From Escarpia spicata (taxonomy: Eukaryota; Annelida; Polychaeta; Sabellida; Siboglinidae): a DNA stretch of 64,000 bases. The stretch covers positions 62,808,833 through 62,872,832 of the forward strand of contig OZ023210.1 in assembly GCA_963995525.1 (NCBI GenBank), in the 5' to 3' direction. Position 1 is the first letter of the stretch. The number at the start of each line of letters is the position of its first letter. The notes under the pieces were generated by a model. The model saw only the letters and a program-made list of their open reading frames with translations. It made no database searches and was not told the DNA's origin. This document shows, in pieces, positions 11,937-24,183 of the stretch. The position numbers and the translations under genes were made by a program.

Positions 11937-14023
11937 CTAACATATATATATGTATATGTCCTTCTTGCGACAGGGCGTCCACGCTTGTATACAATATTCT
12001 AAATGAGGCCTAACTATTGTTTTGTACAGCTGTAGTTTCAGTTGTTTTTCCTTATGTGCTATATTTCGTCTAATTAATCCAAGTATTTGATTTCCCTTTG
12101 AAGCTGCAATTCTGCACTGCTCTGAAACCTTCAAATCAGCACTTCATATCAGTACTTTTCTTTTACAGTAGTACTTAGTATAGTACCCCCCCCCCCCCCC
12201 ATTGTATATTGTACATCTTCGTTCCCATACCCTGTGTGGAGGCATTTAAATTTCTCAAAATTGAACAACACTTGCCAACACTTGCCGATCCCCATCACGT
12301 TTAATCCTTCTAAACTATTTAGTTTAAGCTGTAATCTTTGATGTGGCACTTTGTGGAAAGCTTTCTGAAAATCTAAGTAGATGATATATACTGGTGATCC
12401 CTCGTCTACCCATTTAGTGATATCTTCCATAAAACATAACATATTTGTTACGCATGACCTCGCTTTTAGAAACCCATGTTGAGATGGGTTTATCAAGTTA
12501 TGTTTAACAAGAAAATCCACCATGTGATCTTTAGTTAGTCTTTCTGATAATTTGCAAATCACCGATGTTAAACTCACTGGTCTCTAGTTCACCGACTAGT
12601 TTCTCTAAGCATTTTTAAATAACGGTATAATGTTTGCTTCTTTCCATTCTAAAGGAAGCACTCCCTCTTCTAATAACAAGTTGAACACTGTTGCAAGCGA
12701 TATGATAATTTGTGCGACAATTTCCAACAGTAGTTTGGGTGGAATCCCATCCACTCCAGGTGATTTATTATCCTTCACTGCCTTTATTTTCTTAGCTACC
12801 ATGTCCGGGGTTACAATTAACGCTCCTAAATAGTCTGATTCCGTCCCCTTGAACTTAACCTCTGGTACTGGCAGTGAACTAATATCTTCCCTGGTAAACA
12901 TCGAACTAAAATGCTTATTCAGGTTTTCTGCCATCGAGAGTCCCCCTGATGTTATATTTTCAGCACTATCTTCTAGAGGACCGACCTTATCCTGAACTTT
13001 CTGATTGCTCCGAACATATGCATACAAACTCTTGCTGTCATGTTTTATATTACATAGCTTCTCTTTGAGTTTCTAATTTTAGCTGTAGCTTGGTTAAGTG
13101 CTTCTTTATAAATGTTGTAGTCTTCATCATTTTCAGTACGTCTATATGACTTCCACATCATTTGTTTGTACTTATTTGTTCTCATGGCTTCTTTCGATAA
13201 GTGTTTCTTTCTGGACAGTTTCCTTGTTTTTCAAAGGGAACAGATTTACCGAGGCTTCTCTCAATTTCACTCTGAGATTCCAGCATTCTGTTGCTGTCTT
13301 ATTCTTCAGTGTGTTATTCCAGTCTATATTTGCTAAATATTTCCTCATGTCCTTATACGTTCCTTTCTGGAAATTTCTCCTGTACTGCTTTTAACTATTC
13401 CTTCCTGATTTTACTTTGATGGTAAAATGTATCTGGTTGTGATCACTACTCCCCAGTGGCTCACATATCTTGACATTGTCAACTAATTCATTCTGTGAGG
13501 ACAAACCTATGTCTAACACATTCTCACCCCTGGTTGGTTCTAGCACATGTTGAGAAAGGAAACTATCTTGTACTAAAACTAACAACTTGTGGTCCTCACT
13601 CCCCATACTCTGTAGATATTTCCATTGTATATGTCCATGGTTAAAATCCCCCATAATAATACAGTCCCATTTGCTCACTTCCCTTATAGCGTTTAGTACT
13701 TTTCCATTCCCTTCTATGCTTAAATTTGGACTTCGATAAATTAACCCAACCGTTAACGTTGAGTTTCCTGTAATTGTGTTACACCAAACAGCTTCTTCGC
13801 TTCTTCGATAGATTCTTTAATATATAAAATAACCTCCCCTTCTTCCAATGATATATTTCCTAAACATTATATAGCCTGTTAGTTCCAATTCGGCGTCTGA
13901 TATATTGGTGGTGGCCCATGGTTCGGTTATACCTATTATGTGAGGGTCAATATCTTCTACCATAATGTTTAGTTCACTTCTTTTGTTAATTATGATACTT
14001 ACATTTAAAGCATTTATATTCAT
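11937..14023 (-). pseudogene. CR1 copy 2 ORF2 (endonuclease/reverse transcriptase) remnant
   Basis: Fragments in several frames, read from 14,023 downwards: endonuclease start ('VEDIDPHIIGITEPW', where copy 1 has TESW), 'CIIMGDFNHGHIQW' (13,660s), 'LGSSDHNQIHF' (13,430s), the RT entry 'KSPGVDGIPPKLLLE' (12,740s), 'GFLKARSCVTNMLCF' and 'YLDFQKAFHKVPHQR' (12,350s; the Asp in the family's AFDK is His), then a jump to 'VLFNFEKFKCLH' (12,250s). Compared with copy 1, about 300 bp covering the PQGSVLGP and FADD motifs are gone, so the RT active site is deleted. A C-run at 12,186-12,200 lies in the same area. Stops and frameshifts are frequent. Confidence 0.88.
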
Positions 14024-14314
14024 CTTCAGAACAGTTTTCCAGGCTGTTCATTGCTGATTAATTTGTGCTGTCTTTATCTATGCCTCCAGTTTCAGGCTTT
14101 TCTGTGAATCCCCCTGCACATCTAGTTTCAATGCCACCTGTCCCACTGTCAACAGATCTAAGCAGTTTCTCTGAGAAAACTGCAGACCCTTTCCACTTAG
14201 ACGGGGGCCATCTCTCTTGTACATATCTTCCCTTCCAACAATGTATAAATCTATTAATCCCACCCCGTCTTCTTTACACATTTGCTCAACTAGTGCGGTG
14301 ATCGCCATCCTCTT

Positions 14315-15360
14315 AATAGTAATAATAAATAACTTCTTACGCGCCAATATCCTCAGACAATCCGAGCTCAGTGGCGCACCAAAACCAAAGGATTAAGCAT
14401 TCTCATACTCGTGTGATAGGCGAAAGTCGTCAACAAATGGATGGATGTGCTAAGAAGCTAGGGAGGATAGGCGATATTGAAAACATAGGTTTTGAGGTGA
14501 CGACGAAATGTAACAATATTTTCTGCTGATTTAGCATTAACGGGAAGCAAATTCCATAATGTTGGTGCGGCAACTGAAAAAGCTCGAGTTCCAGCCTTTG
14601 TCTTAACTCTGGGAACAGATAGCAACTTCGAACTAGACGACCGAAGTTGTCTGGCTTGTCTAGCTGGTGTAAGCATTGAGTGTAAATAACTAGGTTGTTT
14701 GGATGAAAGGGCTTGGTAAGTAATTGTGCAGATCTTAAACATAATGCGATATCGCACGGGGAGCCAATGCAGTGATTTTAGAAGTAGCACTGAGCGAGAG
14801 AATCGAGGAGATTGTGTGACTATCCTTGCTAAACAATTTTGGACGCGTTGTAGTTTTGCAATATCCTTGATAGCAATATTATGAAGGAGGGAATTGCAAT
14901 AATATAATATGCTGCTAACAAAAGCTGTTGCGATAGTCTTAGCGACAGAAAGCGACATAAGTCGGCACGTTATGGGATATGTGTTGTCTGAAATTGAATC
15001 GCAATCAAAGGTCACTCCTTGGAGTACCAATGATGAGGAATTCAGTTTTGTCTGCATTTAACTTTAATTTGCTATCAGTCATCCATGAGAAAACATCTTG
15101 GAGACAATCGTTGAGTCGGTTTAGAGAGTGACTTATATCGGGCGTGGCCAAGGAAATGTAGATCTGTGTGTCATCTGCATAAAGGCGATGATCCAAGTTA
15201 TGACTTTGGATTACAGAGCTGAGTGGCGTAGTGTAGAGAGTGAAAAGCAAAGGCCCAAGAACGGAACCCTGGGGAATTTCACATGAAGTGGGGAGTGAGG
15301 TTGAACAGTAATCATATATCTTTATACGTTGATGTATATTGGTTAGATATGAAAAAAACA
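14315..15360 (-). mobile_element. L2-like LINE, 5'-truncated, inserted in CR1 copy 2
   Basis: Minus-strand RT fragment. At about 15,275-15,060: 'IPQGSVLGPLLFTLYTTPLS', 'HRLYADDTQIYISL' (catalytic YADD), 'WMTDSKLKLNADKTEFLIIG'. At 15,057-14,458: 'SSILYYCNSLL', 'ITYQALSSKQPSYLHSML' and 'FSVAAPTLWNLLP' up to the stop at 14,458. A ~140-bp 3' UTR ends in a TAA-rich tail at about 14,315-14,335. The body reads in two overlapping frames (a shift near 15,010-15,060). CR1 sequence is broken exactly at both edges. The clade call (L2) is inferred from motif style. The same family occurs at 32,537-32,757 and 37,370-37,490. Confidence 0.85.
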
Positions 15361-16100
15361 CAGTTTCTATATGTTGGCCCACTTCCTCCCATTACTGGCA
15401 AAATTCCTGAGAGAATAATATGTTCAACTCTTGTCTTCTTTAACTCCCTCACTAACTGTCTGTACTTGTAACAGTTGCATTTGTTCTCTCCCTTTCTGCA
15501 TCATTTGTCCCTACGTGTACTAGTATAGACCCTCCCTTGCCATGCCCCAATACCCTCTCTACCCTTTCAGTCACGTGTGCTATCCTAGCCCCCAGTAAAC
15601 AAACAACGACGTCCTCCCCCTCACTTAGAGTCTTATCTGTCTTTCTCAGAATAGAGTCGCCCATAAACACCCTTTCTTTTCTCATTGCCCCCTCAATCAC
15701 TGACTCAGAGTTCTTCGGTTCGCATATGTCTGGCTGTTGTCTTTTTCCCCTGTCGTCTTCTCTCCTGTTACATTCTCTTCCGTTCCATTCTTTCCTGTCG
15801 CTTTTTCTCTTGTCACCATTCCTCCTAACATCGTTCCTTTTATCGACTTCTCTTCTGTCACATTTACTCTCACTTCTTTTAGTCCCGTCAAGTTTCCTCC
15901 CATCGCATTTTCTTCTCTCCCCTCCCGTCCCATTTTCCCTCCTTCTCTATGGTCATTTTCTCCAGTGTCACCTTCACGCCTGTCACGTTTACTGCCGTCG
16001 ATTCTCCAATTTCTTCCCCTCCGATCACCTTCCCTCCTCTCAGTCTCCTTTCCTCAGTTTTCGTGCCACTACGCTGCTCCGTCAGTCTCACTGTATTCCC
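15361..16100 (-). pseudogene. CR1 copy 2 ORF1 (esterase domain) remnant
   Basis: Read from about 16,100 down: a Lys/Glu/Gly-rich linker ('KTEERRLRGGKVIGGEE'), then a frame change, then the SGNH/GDSL-esterase block 'RVFMGDSILRKTDKTLSEG' and 'SILVHVGTNDAERE' near 15,660-15,480. The domain continues beyond the L2-like insertion at 14,314-14,090 ('MAITALVEQMCKEDGVGLID', 'DMYKRDGPRLSGKG'; His of the final D-x-x-H block is Arg here). Several frame changes make it a pseudogene. Confidence 0.82.
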
Positions 16101-16694
16101 TACGATTTATCAACAAACCTTATAATATCGCTCACGAAAGTTAAGGTAGTATAAAATACTTTCTCTGACTAACGTTTAACTATAATCGTTTCTTAATATG
16201 TCTACAGGTAGTTAATGAATAATACTGACGCAAAATTATACTTATTTGATCAATGTTTCCACTGCTTTTCCGATTTTTCCTGCACCGCAAAATCTAATTG
16301 ATCCAGTTCCAAAATGTTTCCGTCGTTACTGCCATAAGAATAGAGATCATTAGCAAACACAATTAAACGCGAACGCCAACGCTAGCTTATCTATCCAACA
16401 CCATCAAGTGCGTCACAGATATTGCGGTCCAATCAGAGGTAAACGCATGGTCTGCAGTTCGACAGGCCATTCATACACGAGAACGTTCAGCGTTGCAGTT
16501 GACGTTCGGCTCTTACTTAAGGTTGCTAACGATCTCTATCTAATGACAGCATATATGGAATTTGCAGCTAAATACGCGTGTGTTTGTATCTAGGTACGCG
16601 ATCGACCTACCAGTTGCACCCTAGCTCAATACGTAACTTTGAAGGGTTTCATGATTCCGATTATACTCCGCTGACGCGTATGGTGTGATTACAG
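16101..16694. other. Upstream flank/intron of the zinc-finger gene; no exon recognised
   Basis: No coding motif seen. The last 12 bases ('gtgtgattacag') form the acceptor of the next exon. Confidence 0.5.
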
Positions 16695-16924
16695 GAAGCA
16701 TGCCAAACTTGGGAAGACGTCGCCCGTTGGCGGAAACTTGCGAGTGTCCCAACAGGAAACTCGGCTGTAAAGTCCGGCTCCGACAGACGGAGCTGCAGTC
16801 GCATGTAGAACAGTGCCTTTACCGCTGGGTGGCGTGCGAGGCGTGCGGCAAGAGACTGCTTGATGTGGACCTCTACAAGCACCAGAGACACGCTCGCTGC
16901 GTAGAGAACAAACTCAAGCGAGAG
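16695..16924 (+). CDS. TRAF-type zinc-finger exon of a predicted host gene
   Basis: Acceptor 'gattacag' ends at 16,694 and donor 'gag|gtggac' follows 16,924. The exon runs from phase 1 to phase 0. An ATG at 16,700 in a fair context (A at -3) could be the start, giving 75 residues here; otherwise translation enters from an upstream exon. The peptide contains 'CECPNRKLGCKVRLR', 'LQSHVEQCLYRWVACEACG' and 'DLYKHQRHARC'. These are the Cys/His spacings of a TRAF-type zinc finger, usually a protein-protein interaction module in ubiquitin or signalling proteins. No RING finger is visible upstream. Base composition is clearly more GC-rich than the flanks, as expected for a real exon. Exact family and function are not recognised. 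Confidence 0.8.
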
Positions 16925-17755
16925 GTGGACAACCTTTGGTCTCTATTTTTTAATTCAATTATATGTAAAACGTCTTCAGTAGATCGCATGGAAATCGTGA
17001 ACTGCTGTCATTATTAAACACGCAGAGAACATTTCTGTATCGCTATGTGAAGTATCTACTCTCGTTATGATATCTAGACTGTTGAACTTGATGTATGCGG
17101 TACGTCGCGGTTTGCCTACGTCACAATTAAACATTTGCACGTGACCTCCGACAAGATTTTCCTTTGCCGGCAATGTTGATAACGGTTATACCAAAGCATT
17201 TAAATTACCAAGCAGATTCACTAAGCGATCCGCCATTTTGTATTTGAACTGGTAGCGTATACAATATAATTACGTTCACACATGAATTACAGAGGGCGCT
17301 GCGCGATTGACAATGCTTGGTTATTTAAATGCTTTGGTTATACACTTGAATTCCGTTACTGCTGCTGTACGACATATCACAAATCAAACTTTGCCTTATG
17401 TTTTTGACACAAATAAACACTTTTGAGACCAGAATTTCAACAAAATATACGATGGAATGTCCGAACCGACAACGTGTTGCGCATCCATTTTTTGATCGCT
17501 TGACGAAGGTTTTGTTAGGCAGCCGGTCATGTGATGGAGAAGTCAATTTCTACAACGGAAACGATCTGCTCGACGCAGTAGAAATATTCGAAAAAATAAC
17601 AAGTTTCTTCGGAAATTATGTCAACCAATATTGAAAATAGGACCCCGAAATACCGTTACATGCAAGAATCTTAAGACGGCATTCCATCTTATAACCATAT
17701 ATGCAGTTGATTCTTATAACACTATCGCAGGAGTAATATTCTAACCTGTCTCCAG

Positions 17756-17931
17756 GTGGCGCGAAATGCTCGAACCACTAGCGCTTCCTTGCGGCAGCAC
17801 ACGGCGACGTTGCGACAGGAGCGGAACCGTTTGGAGGTGGACAAGAAGAAGATCTACCACGACCATCTGCATCGGATGCGAGGCTGGAAACCACGCGTGC
17901 CATCCGCATTGGGTGTCGACGAAGGCTACAG
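17756..17931 (+). CDS. Helical linker exon of the same gene
   Basis: Strong acceptor 'ctgtctccag' ends at 17,755 and donor 'ctacag|gtatgt' follows 17,931. It starts in phase 0, matching the previous exon, and ends with two extra bases. The peptide 'SLRQHTATLRQERNRLEVDK' followed by a Lys/His/Arg-rich stretch looks like a short amphipathic or coiled-coil helix, a common partner of TRAF-type fingers, and ends in a basic segment 'HRMRGWKPRVPS'. It is open throughout, GC-rich and carries no stop in the chosen frame. No catalytic motif. The intron upstream (831 bp) shows nothing else. Confidence 0.72.
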
Positions 17932-18079
17932 GTATGTTTACCTCCAGCGACACGGGAAACTCCCACGGTTTAGTCCGCGTCTCGACGCTCGGGTCGGAAA
18001 TTAACTTGTGGAGTAGACATCGATCACACAAATGTGGAGTCTTGTTCGCGCAGTTAAAGCCACAAACAAATTGCGTTTG

Positions 18080-18247
<168 letters not shown>

Positions 18248-18721
18248 ATTATTTTCTATCTATAATAGATCTAGTGTATGTATGGGGGTATATTAACTTT
18301 TTTTTCCTAGATGGCTTGCATCTCGGGCTCCAAAGTTGCAGGGATTTATTTACGACTCCTCGAAAGAAAAGTAACGACTTTTTTATCGAAATTGTTAAGG
18401 TTTTTGTTTTAGGGTCGAAATCGATTGTTCTGAAAATTACGCGTGGTTTATGCGATTATTCCGAGTCGCGTGAATAGTTCGCCGATCAGTTGGTATGTTT
18501 TGCGCAATTCCCGTTGTGAATTACGCCATAAGAAATGCTATCTAGACTACAACAAGAAACCGTCGTCTGCATCAACTGCTAGTAAGCACAATTGTGATTG
18601 CTGTGTAGGACAAACATGCCGCTTACACCAACATTGTAGCGGAACCGGAAATACAGTTATACGCCTACCATTCACAATTTAGTTGCTACTTTTGCAGCAA
18701 CCTCAGCTTCCACAACCAAGA

Positions 18722-18866
18722 AGAAATATTATTAATTATTATAATTACTATTATTATATTATTTATTATAATGTATTATTGTTATAATAATAATAATAAT
18801 ATTTATTATTACCACCATCATCATTATTAATTATTATTATTTATTATCGTTATTATTATATTACAA
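18722..18866. repeat. AT-rich (TTA/ATT)n-like tract
   Basis: Degenerate ATT/TTA trinucleotide tract immediately upstream of the acceptor of the next exon. Confidence 0.8.
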
Positions 18867-18901
18867 CAGCTGCGTATCAACTAATTGTTGATGTCACGCA
18901 G

Positions 18902-19082
18902 CAGTTCCCCGGAAATCGTTGAGAGCCCCCTGGCGTTAGTGTACTGCGACTCCGACGGGCAGGTGGAACAGAGGCTGCAGTTCCCGTCTCGTCTCAGGAT
19001 GGTTCCGGTCACGTGCGCCAAGTGCGGCAGACGCTTCCGGCCGACGGCAAACAACAAACAGTCATGCTTCTGGCACATGGGG
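18902..19082 (+). CDS. Exon with first half of a Cys/His-rich (CHORD-like) module
   Basis: The acceptor is a tandem 'gcagcag'; using the first AG (18,900-18,901) or the second (18,903-18,904) keeps frame and differs by one Ser codon. The donor 'ggg|gtacgt' follows 19,082. One base completes the split codon from the exon ending at 17,931, so the phases match, and the exon ends in phase 0. The peptide ends 'VTCAKCGRRFRPTANNKQSC' then 'FWHMG', giving C-x2-C-x13-C-x2-H. This order (CxxC, Phe, Pro, Asn, CxxH, Gly) resembles the start of CHORD-type zinc modules, though CHORD itself has longer spacing at its first pair. Upstream residues ('PLALVYCDSDGQVEQRLQF') are not recognised. Confidence 0.75.
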
Positions 19083-19281
19083 GTACGTAATCTATTCGTA
19101 TGTATGTATAAGTCTTTATGTTGTAGTTACAAACGGAAGTAAGACCCGTAAACATTAATGTATACACTCGCTAAATGCGACAATTTCATTTGTTTCAGAA
19201 TTAGTTCCGAATCAAAATTTGGTAACTGTATGCTGCACGTATATCGTGTCGCAAACATACATGTATAATTATAATAAAATA

Positions 19282-19757
19282 ACGCTACTGCTACTATTAC
19301 TACTACTACTACTGTTACTACTACCACAACAACTACTACTACAAATACTACTACTACTATTACAACAACAACAACTACTATTACTACTACTACAACTACT
19401 ACTACTAGTACTACTACTACTACTACTACTATAACTACTACTACAACAACTACTACTACTACAACTACTATTACTACTACCACAACAACTACTACTACTA
19501 TTACTACAAATACTACTACTACTACTACTACAACAACAACTACAACTACTATTACTACTACTACAACTACTACTACCAGTACTACTACTACTACTATCAC
19601 TACTACTACTACAACAACTACTACTACAACTACTACTACTACTACAACAACAACTACTACTACTACTATTACTACTACAACTACTACTACTACTACAACT
19701 ACTACTACTACTACAACTACTACTACTACTACTACTACTACAACTACTACTACTACA

Positions 19758-19789
<32 letters not shown>

Positions 19790-19988
19790 AACTACTACTA
19801 CTACTACAACTACTACTACTTCTACAACTACTACTACTACTACTACTACTACAACTACTACTACAACTACTACTACTACAACTACTACAACTACTACAAC
19901 AACAACTACTACTACTACTACTACAATTACTACTACAACAACTACTACTACTACTACTACTACAACTACTACTACTACTACTACTACA

Positions 19989-20020
<32 letters not shown>

Positions 20021-20333
20021 AACTACTACTACTACTACAACTACTACTACTACTACAACTACTACTACTACAACTACTACTACTACTACAACTACTACTA
20101 CTACAACAACTACTACTACTACTACTACTACAACTACTACTACTACAACTACTACAACTACAACTACAACTACTACTACTACTACAACTACTACTACTAC
20201 AACTACTACTACTACTACAACAACTACTACTACTACTACTACTACTACAACAACAACTACTACTAATACAACTACTACTACTACTACTACAACAACTACT
20301 ACTACTACTACAACTACTACTACTACTACTACA

Positions 20334-20380
<47 letters not shown>

Positions 20381-20381
20381 A

Positions 20382-20428
<47 letters not shown>

Positions 20429-20632
20429 AACTATTACTAATACTACAACTACTACTACTACTACCACTACAACTACTACTACAACTACAACAACTACTAC
20501 TACTACTACAACTACTACTACCACTACAACTACTACTACTACTACAACTACTACTACTACTACTACAACTACTACTACTACTACTACTACCACTACAACT
20601 ACTACTACTACCACTACTACTACTACTACTGA
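19282..20632. repeat. Giant (CTA/CAA)n trinucleotide array
   Basis: About 1.35 kb made almost wholly of ACT and ACA triplets in strict register, with rare ATT, AAT, CCA and GTA variants, ending in (ATA)n-like 'aataataataataac'. On the reverse strand this reads as poly-Val or poly-Ser for hundreds of codons, which is an artefact: no flanking domain, no splice logic, and all three frames are open. It lies inside the intron after 19,082. Confidence 0.95.
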
Positions 20633-22203
20633 TAATAATAATAATAACAATAATAATCATTGCTTGTTAACGTAATGCCTATACGATTGTTTTCTTTTTC
20701 ATTGTTGTCGTGTGCGGCGACCATTAAACTGAACATTGGACAATCAGCCGGTAAGCAGCGATTATATCGATCACCTGATGGAATAATCCTTATTGACAGT
20801 ATAATAAACTATAATAATCAGGAATCAAATTGTGACAATAACATAAATACAATTACTCGTTAATACATTTGTGAAAGTCTTGATTATCGCGCTAAATGTC
20901 AACATATTCGAATTATTATCAGCGATCAGTGAACTGATTTCCGAGTAGTCTTCCTAATTTTGTCGGTTTGTTGTTTCATGTGTTCCCTGGGCGCCGCTAT
21001 TTCACCTGAAAGATCGTAAGTATTTGTTGGAACAGAGAGCAATACGCGTCCTTGTTTGGGAGAACATGACTAAATCTAAACAGTCACACCAGAGAACCAT
21101 TAATTATAATGATGATCCAGTTTTATTCACGAGTGAAATTAGTACGAGGCTAATCTCTGCACCGATTGATCTGTCTACGTTTCCTTTAAGCCGAATCATC
21201 GCAGTATAATCAATGGCATTCATAATTTCTATCGACCCGTCTGTAGTAATTACCCAGTGGAATGGAATGACAATATTTCTTTGCAAGACAAACATTAATA
21301 TACATCCACAGTTACACAGCTTTAGACAAATAAACATAAATCACATCATTGTTATGGAAAACAAATTAAAATAATAATCCATGGTTTTGGCAAATACCAC
21401 TTGACAATTATAAGGTGATAAATTGGTGGAGCCAGGTAATTAATAGTATGTCTTATTTCAATACCAATAGTTGTCAAAACAAACACTGTAACCCAAGTAT
21501 AATGTAGAAACATTACTAAAACCTATATTGCTCATCCAGTCCATAAAATAGTTTAGACGTTGTTCCACAGTTCTTGTTCTTCTGACGTCCGTGTGTATAA
21601 CATATGTTGTTCTTTGTTGCCCCTGGTTACGGCGACAACCTAAATATTGAACTGTTGTAAAAGGTAAACGTGTAAACGCAACATCCTCGTCCACTCCTCA
21701 CACGAGCAATTGTTTTCTTTTGTTCCATATCCCATGGTTGTTGGCCACTCACAGGCAAAGGTAAGATGTGTCGATGTATAATTCGTCTTACTTAGGGTTG
21801 ACGAAATGTTTATGAAATTGCAACTGATTCGAATAAATCTACAACATAACAATTGCACATGGAAAGCTTTCAAGGATAAGTTCCAAAAGTTAACATAACA
21901 CAAAAATGTACCCAGAAACACATAACTATATATCGTGAAAATACAGTTTAATGTAACTAGATTTGATGACTGGCATGCATCGACGTTTCTATCTATAAGT
22001 AAATATGCCCATCTTCCTGTCTTAAGAGGGGTTGCAGATTATCTCGATTATCATTAGACTAGCTCAATTATTGTTATGTCTTCGGAACAGCCAGACTTGT
22101 TATGATATTTAACAAATGTTTTCTGTTTTTTAACCGTGCGGTGATTTGGCCTTCTTCCTTGCAATGGTGGGACGTCTAGGTCTTTGTAAGTATACTAATG
22201 CAT

Positions 22204-22266
22204 TTCATACGCACGCACGCACGCACGCACACCCGCACGCACGCACGCACACACACACATACACAC
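22204..22266. repeat. (ACGC)n/(CA)n tract
   Basis: Short tetranucleotide ACGC repeat grading into CA dinucleotides. Confidence 0.85.
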
Positions 22267-23106
22267 AAATATGAACATAAACCATGTATTCGCGTCAGTA
22301 TAGGCCATACTGGTATTAATTACGGGGAGCATGCCTGTCAAGTCCTGTGAAACAAAACAGTAGTCACGGCAGACAAAAACCATAAATTATCAGTAAAAAC
22401 CATAATCTTTACACTTAAATGCCCATTGACGCACGTAATAAAAACAAGTTTGTTCACGCCTGCGCATAACACGAAAATGCGTTGGTGAGTGCTTGTTCCG
22501 GGGCACTGCACGAATTCTACCAGGACCGGGAAAGAGCGCGAACCATAAGGGAGTTTGATGGGTGTGTCGGTCGGCGAATTTACCGACAAAAATATAACGA
22601 ACACGATAAATTCGTTAAAAATGGTGTCTCAAAACACAAGCGTAAAACTATATGGTTTTCCTACTACGCCCGTAGTTTTCATTTTATCAATAAAACCGTA
22701 GTGACCACGGCTAAACCGTAGTAGTTGACAGGTACGTCGGGGAAGCGTGTTATACCGAATGAAGTACGCTATTTCCTTGCAGAAGGAGTTATGTTTCGCG
22801 CACGTAATGTTCTCGAAAAGCAGTCAATCGAAAATTCTAGGTTTGTAGAAATAGGGAGTAGAAAATGGTATGGATGCAACCAAACGTTAAATGTGCAGAA
22901 GAGGGAAGCTGCCCATGTTTAACTTGTAAAACAATGTCTTCGTACATATAATTTGGTATATATATATATATCATCATCATGTAGGTTTCATACAAACGCC
23001 GCGCGCATATATCAAGAAAATGAAATCAAATTGTGTTGTAACTTGTTGTTTCTTCTGTTTTCTGTTCGTTCCACCAACAATCTCCTTCACGGTGGCACTT
23101 TACCAG

Positions 23107-23109
23107 GGA
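23107..23109 (+). CDS. Candidate 3-nt microexon (Gly)
   Basis: A pyrimidine-rich stretch ('tgtttcttctgttttctgtt' and following) leads to 'ctttaccag', then GGA, then 'gtaagtac'. Both splice signals are near consensus and the insert keeps phase 0. A longer exon would need a much weaker acceptor near 23,016. Speculative: it could also be a decayed exon or chance. Confidence 0.25.
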
Positions 23110-23212
23110 GTAAGTACTCTGAATTATATAATATTAATATTATACTCATGTTTGGAAATAATGCTGTAAGCATTGATAATAATATGTTTTACAATACAAT
23201 AATGGAAATGCC

Positions 23213-23306
23213 TTGTTATCGTACATTGTTATCGTACATTGTTATCGTACATTGTTATCGTACATTGTTATCGTACATTGTTATCGTACATTGTTATCGT
23301 ACATTG
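23213..23306. repeat. 13-bp tandem repeat, about 7 copies
   Basis: Perfect repeats of 'ttgttatcgtaca'. Confidence 0.95.
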
Positions 23307-24180
23307 CATCTTACGTTTATGTTGCATTTAGTTGTATATATCAGTTTACGAGTAGATGTCAGTAGAACAGGGTTCTAGATCTATTCAACCACATCGTGAC
23401 ATTTAATAACCCTTGTACCCGAAGATTGTTCTTCACGATCAACTGATGACACAGAAATGTGCAGTGTAGTAGGAGCACTGAACTGTTTGCGCCCAACGTC
23501 GTCTTGAACGAACACATCTGATGGCATAACAATATTTCTTCCCGAATGAAAATGTTTTTCAAAATGTGCAAACCCTCCGCTGGCAACCAGTTTCGCAAAC
23601 AGGGTTGACGTTGGCATTTTGCAATTAGTGCATTAGTACATAGTCCACACATGTGAAACATGATTCCTTCATCACAATATTACGTAGCATTGTTGTTGTC
23701 GCAATGAAATTGGCAATGATTTCGAGCGGATACGTCTTCGCACTGCTCTGCGAAACCCCGCTGTACCACGCGGTTCTACCGTCTGATTGATTGTTAGTAC
23801 AGTGTATTGTATAAGTATATTGGCGAAATATTTTCTGCCGGTGGCAACAAACAAACATATCTGGCATTTAAACATAGGAAATAAATTGTACCATTCCTTG
23901 TTCAGTTGATATTAAAATGAGTATTGGTGTTATCACATTGGCGATGATTTAATTATTTAAAGGCTAATGAACACATGTTCTGGTACGAACCAATATTTGA
24001 TGGAAAACGCTTACGGTATTTTTTAATCTATTGATAACATTAAGAATAGACAAAATTGTCCTTTACAAATGTATGTGTAACAACTATCTTTTTGTTTAGT
24101 ATGTGTTGTTAAAGGATAGACACTAATAACACCATGTTTCTTTTGCTTTTGCCGCGTCCTGCTGCCTGGTGGAATTTCAG

Positions 24181-24183
24181 GGG
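24181..24183 (+). CDS. Candidate 3-nt microexon (Gly)
   Basis: A T/C-rich stretch leads to 'ggaatttcag', then GGG, then 'gtaagtat'. The design is the same as at 23,107: strong acceptor, three bases, strong donor, phase 0. Speculative. Confidence 0.25.

Larger units (their letters stand above)
11500..16100 (-). mobile_element. CR1-like LINE, copy 2: 5'-truncated, internally deleted, interrupted by an L2-like LINE
   Basis: Reverse-strand copy of the element at about 33,010-37,324. The 3' end near 11,500 matches the other copy's 3' UTR ('ggcttatcgaga', 'attaactctag', 'ttgccacccag'). Coding homology runs to about 16,100, where similarity to ORF1 stops mid-linker, so roughly the first 300 bp of ORF1 are missing. 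The segment 14,315-15,360 is a foreign L2-like insertion; CR1 sequence resumes on both sides at a point equivalent to one position in copy 1. Confidence 0.9.

Noticed and set aside
19127..20660. Reverse-strand frames of several hundred codons reading poly-Val and poly-Ser
   Set aside because: They are translations of the ACT/ACA triplet array. Every frame is open and no non-repeat domain is attached.
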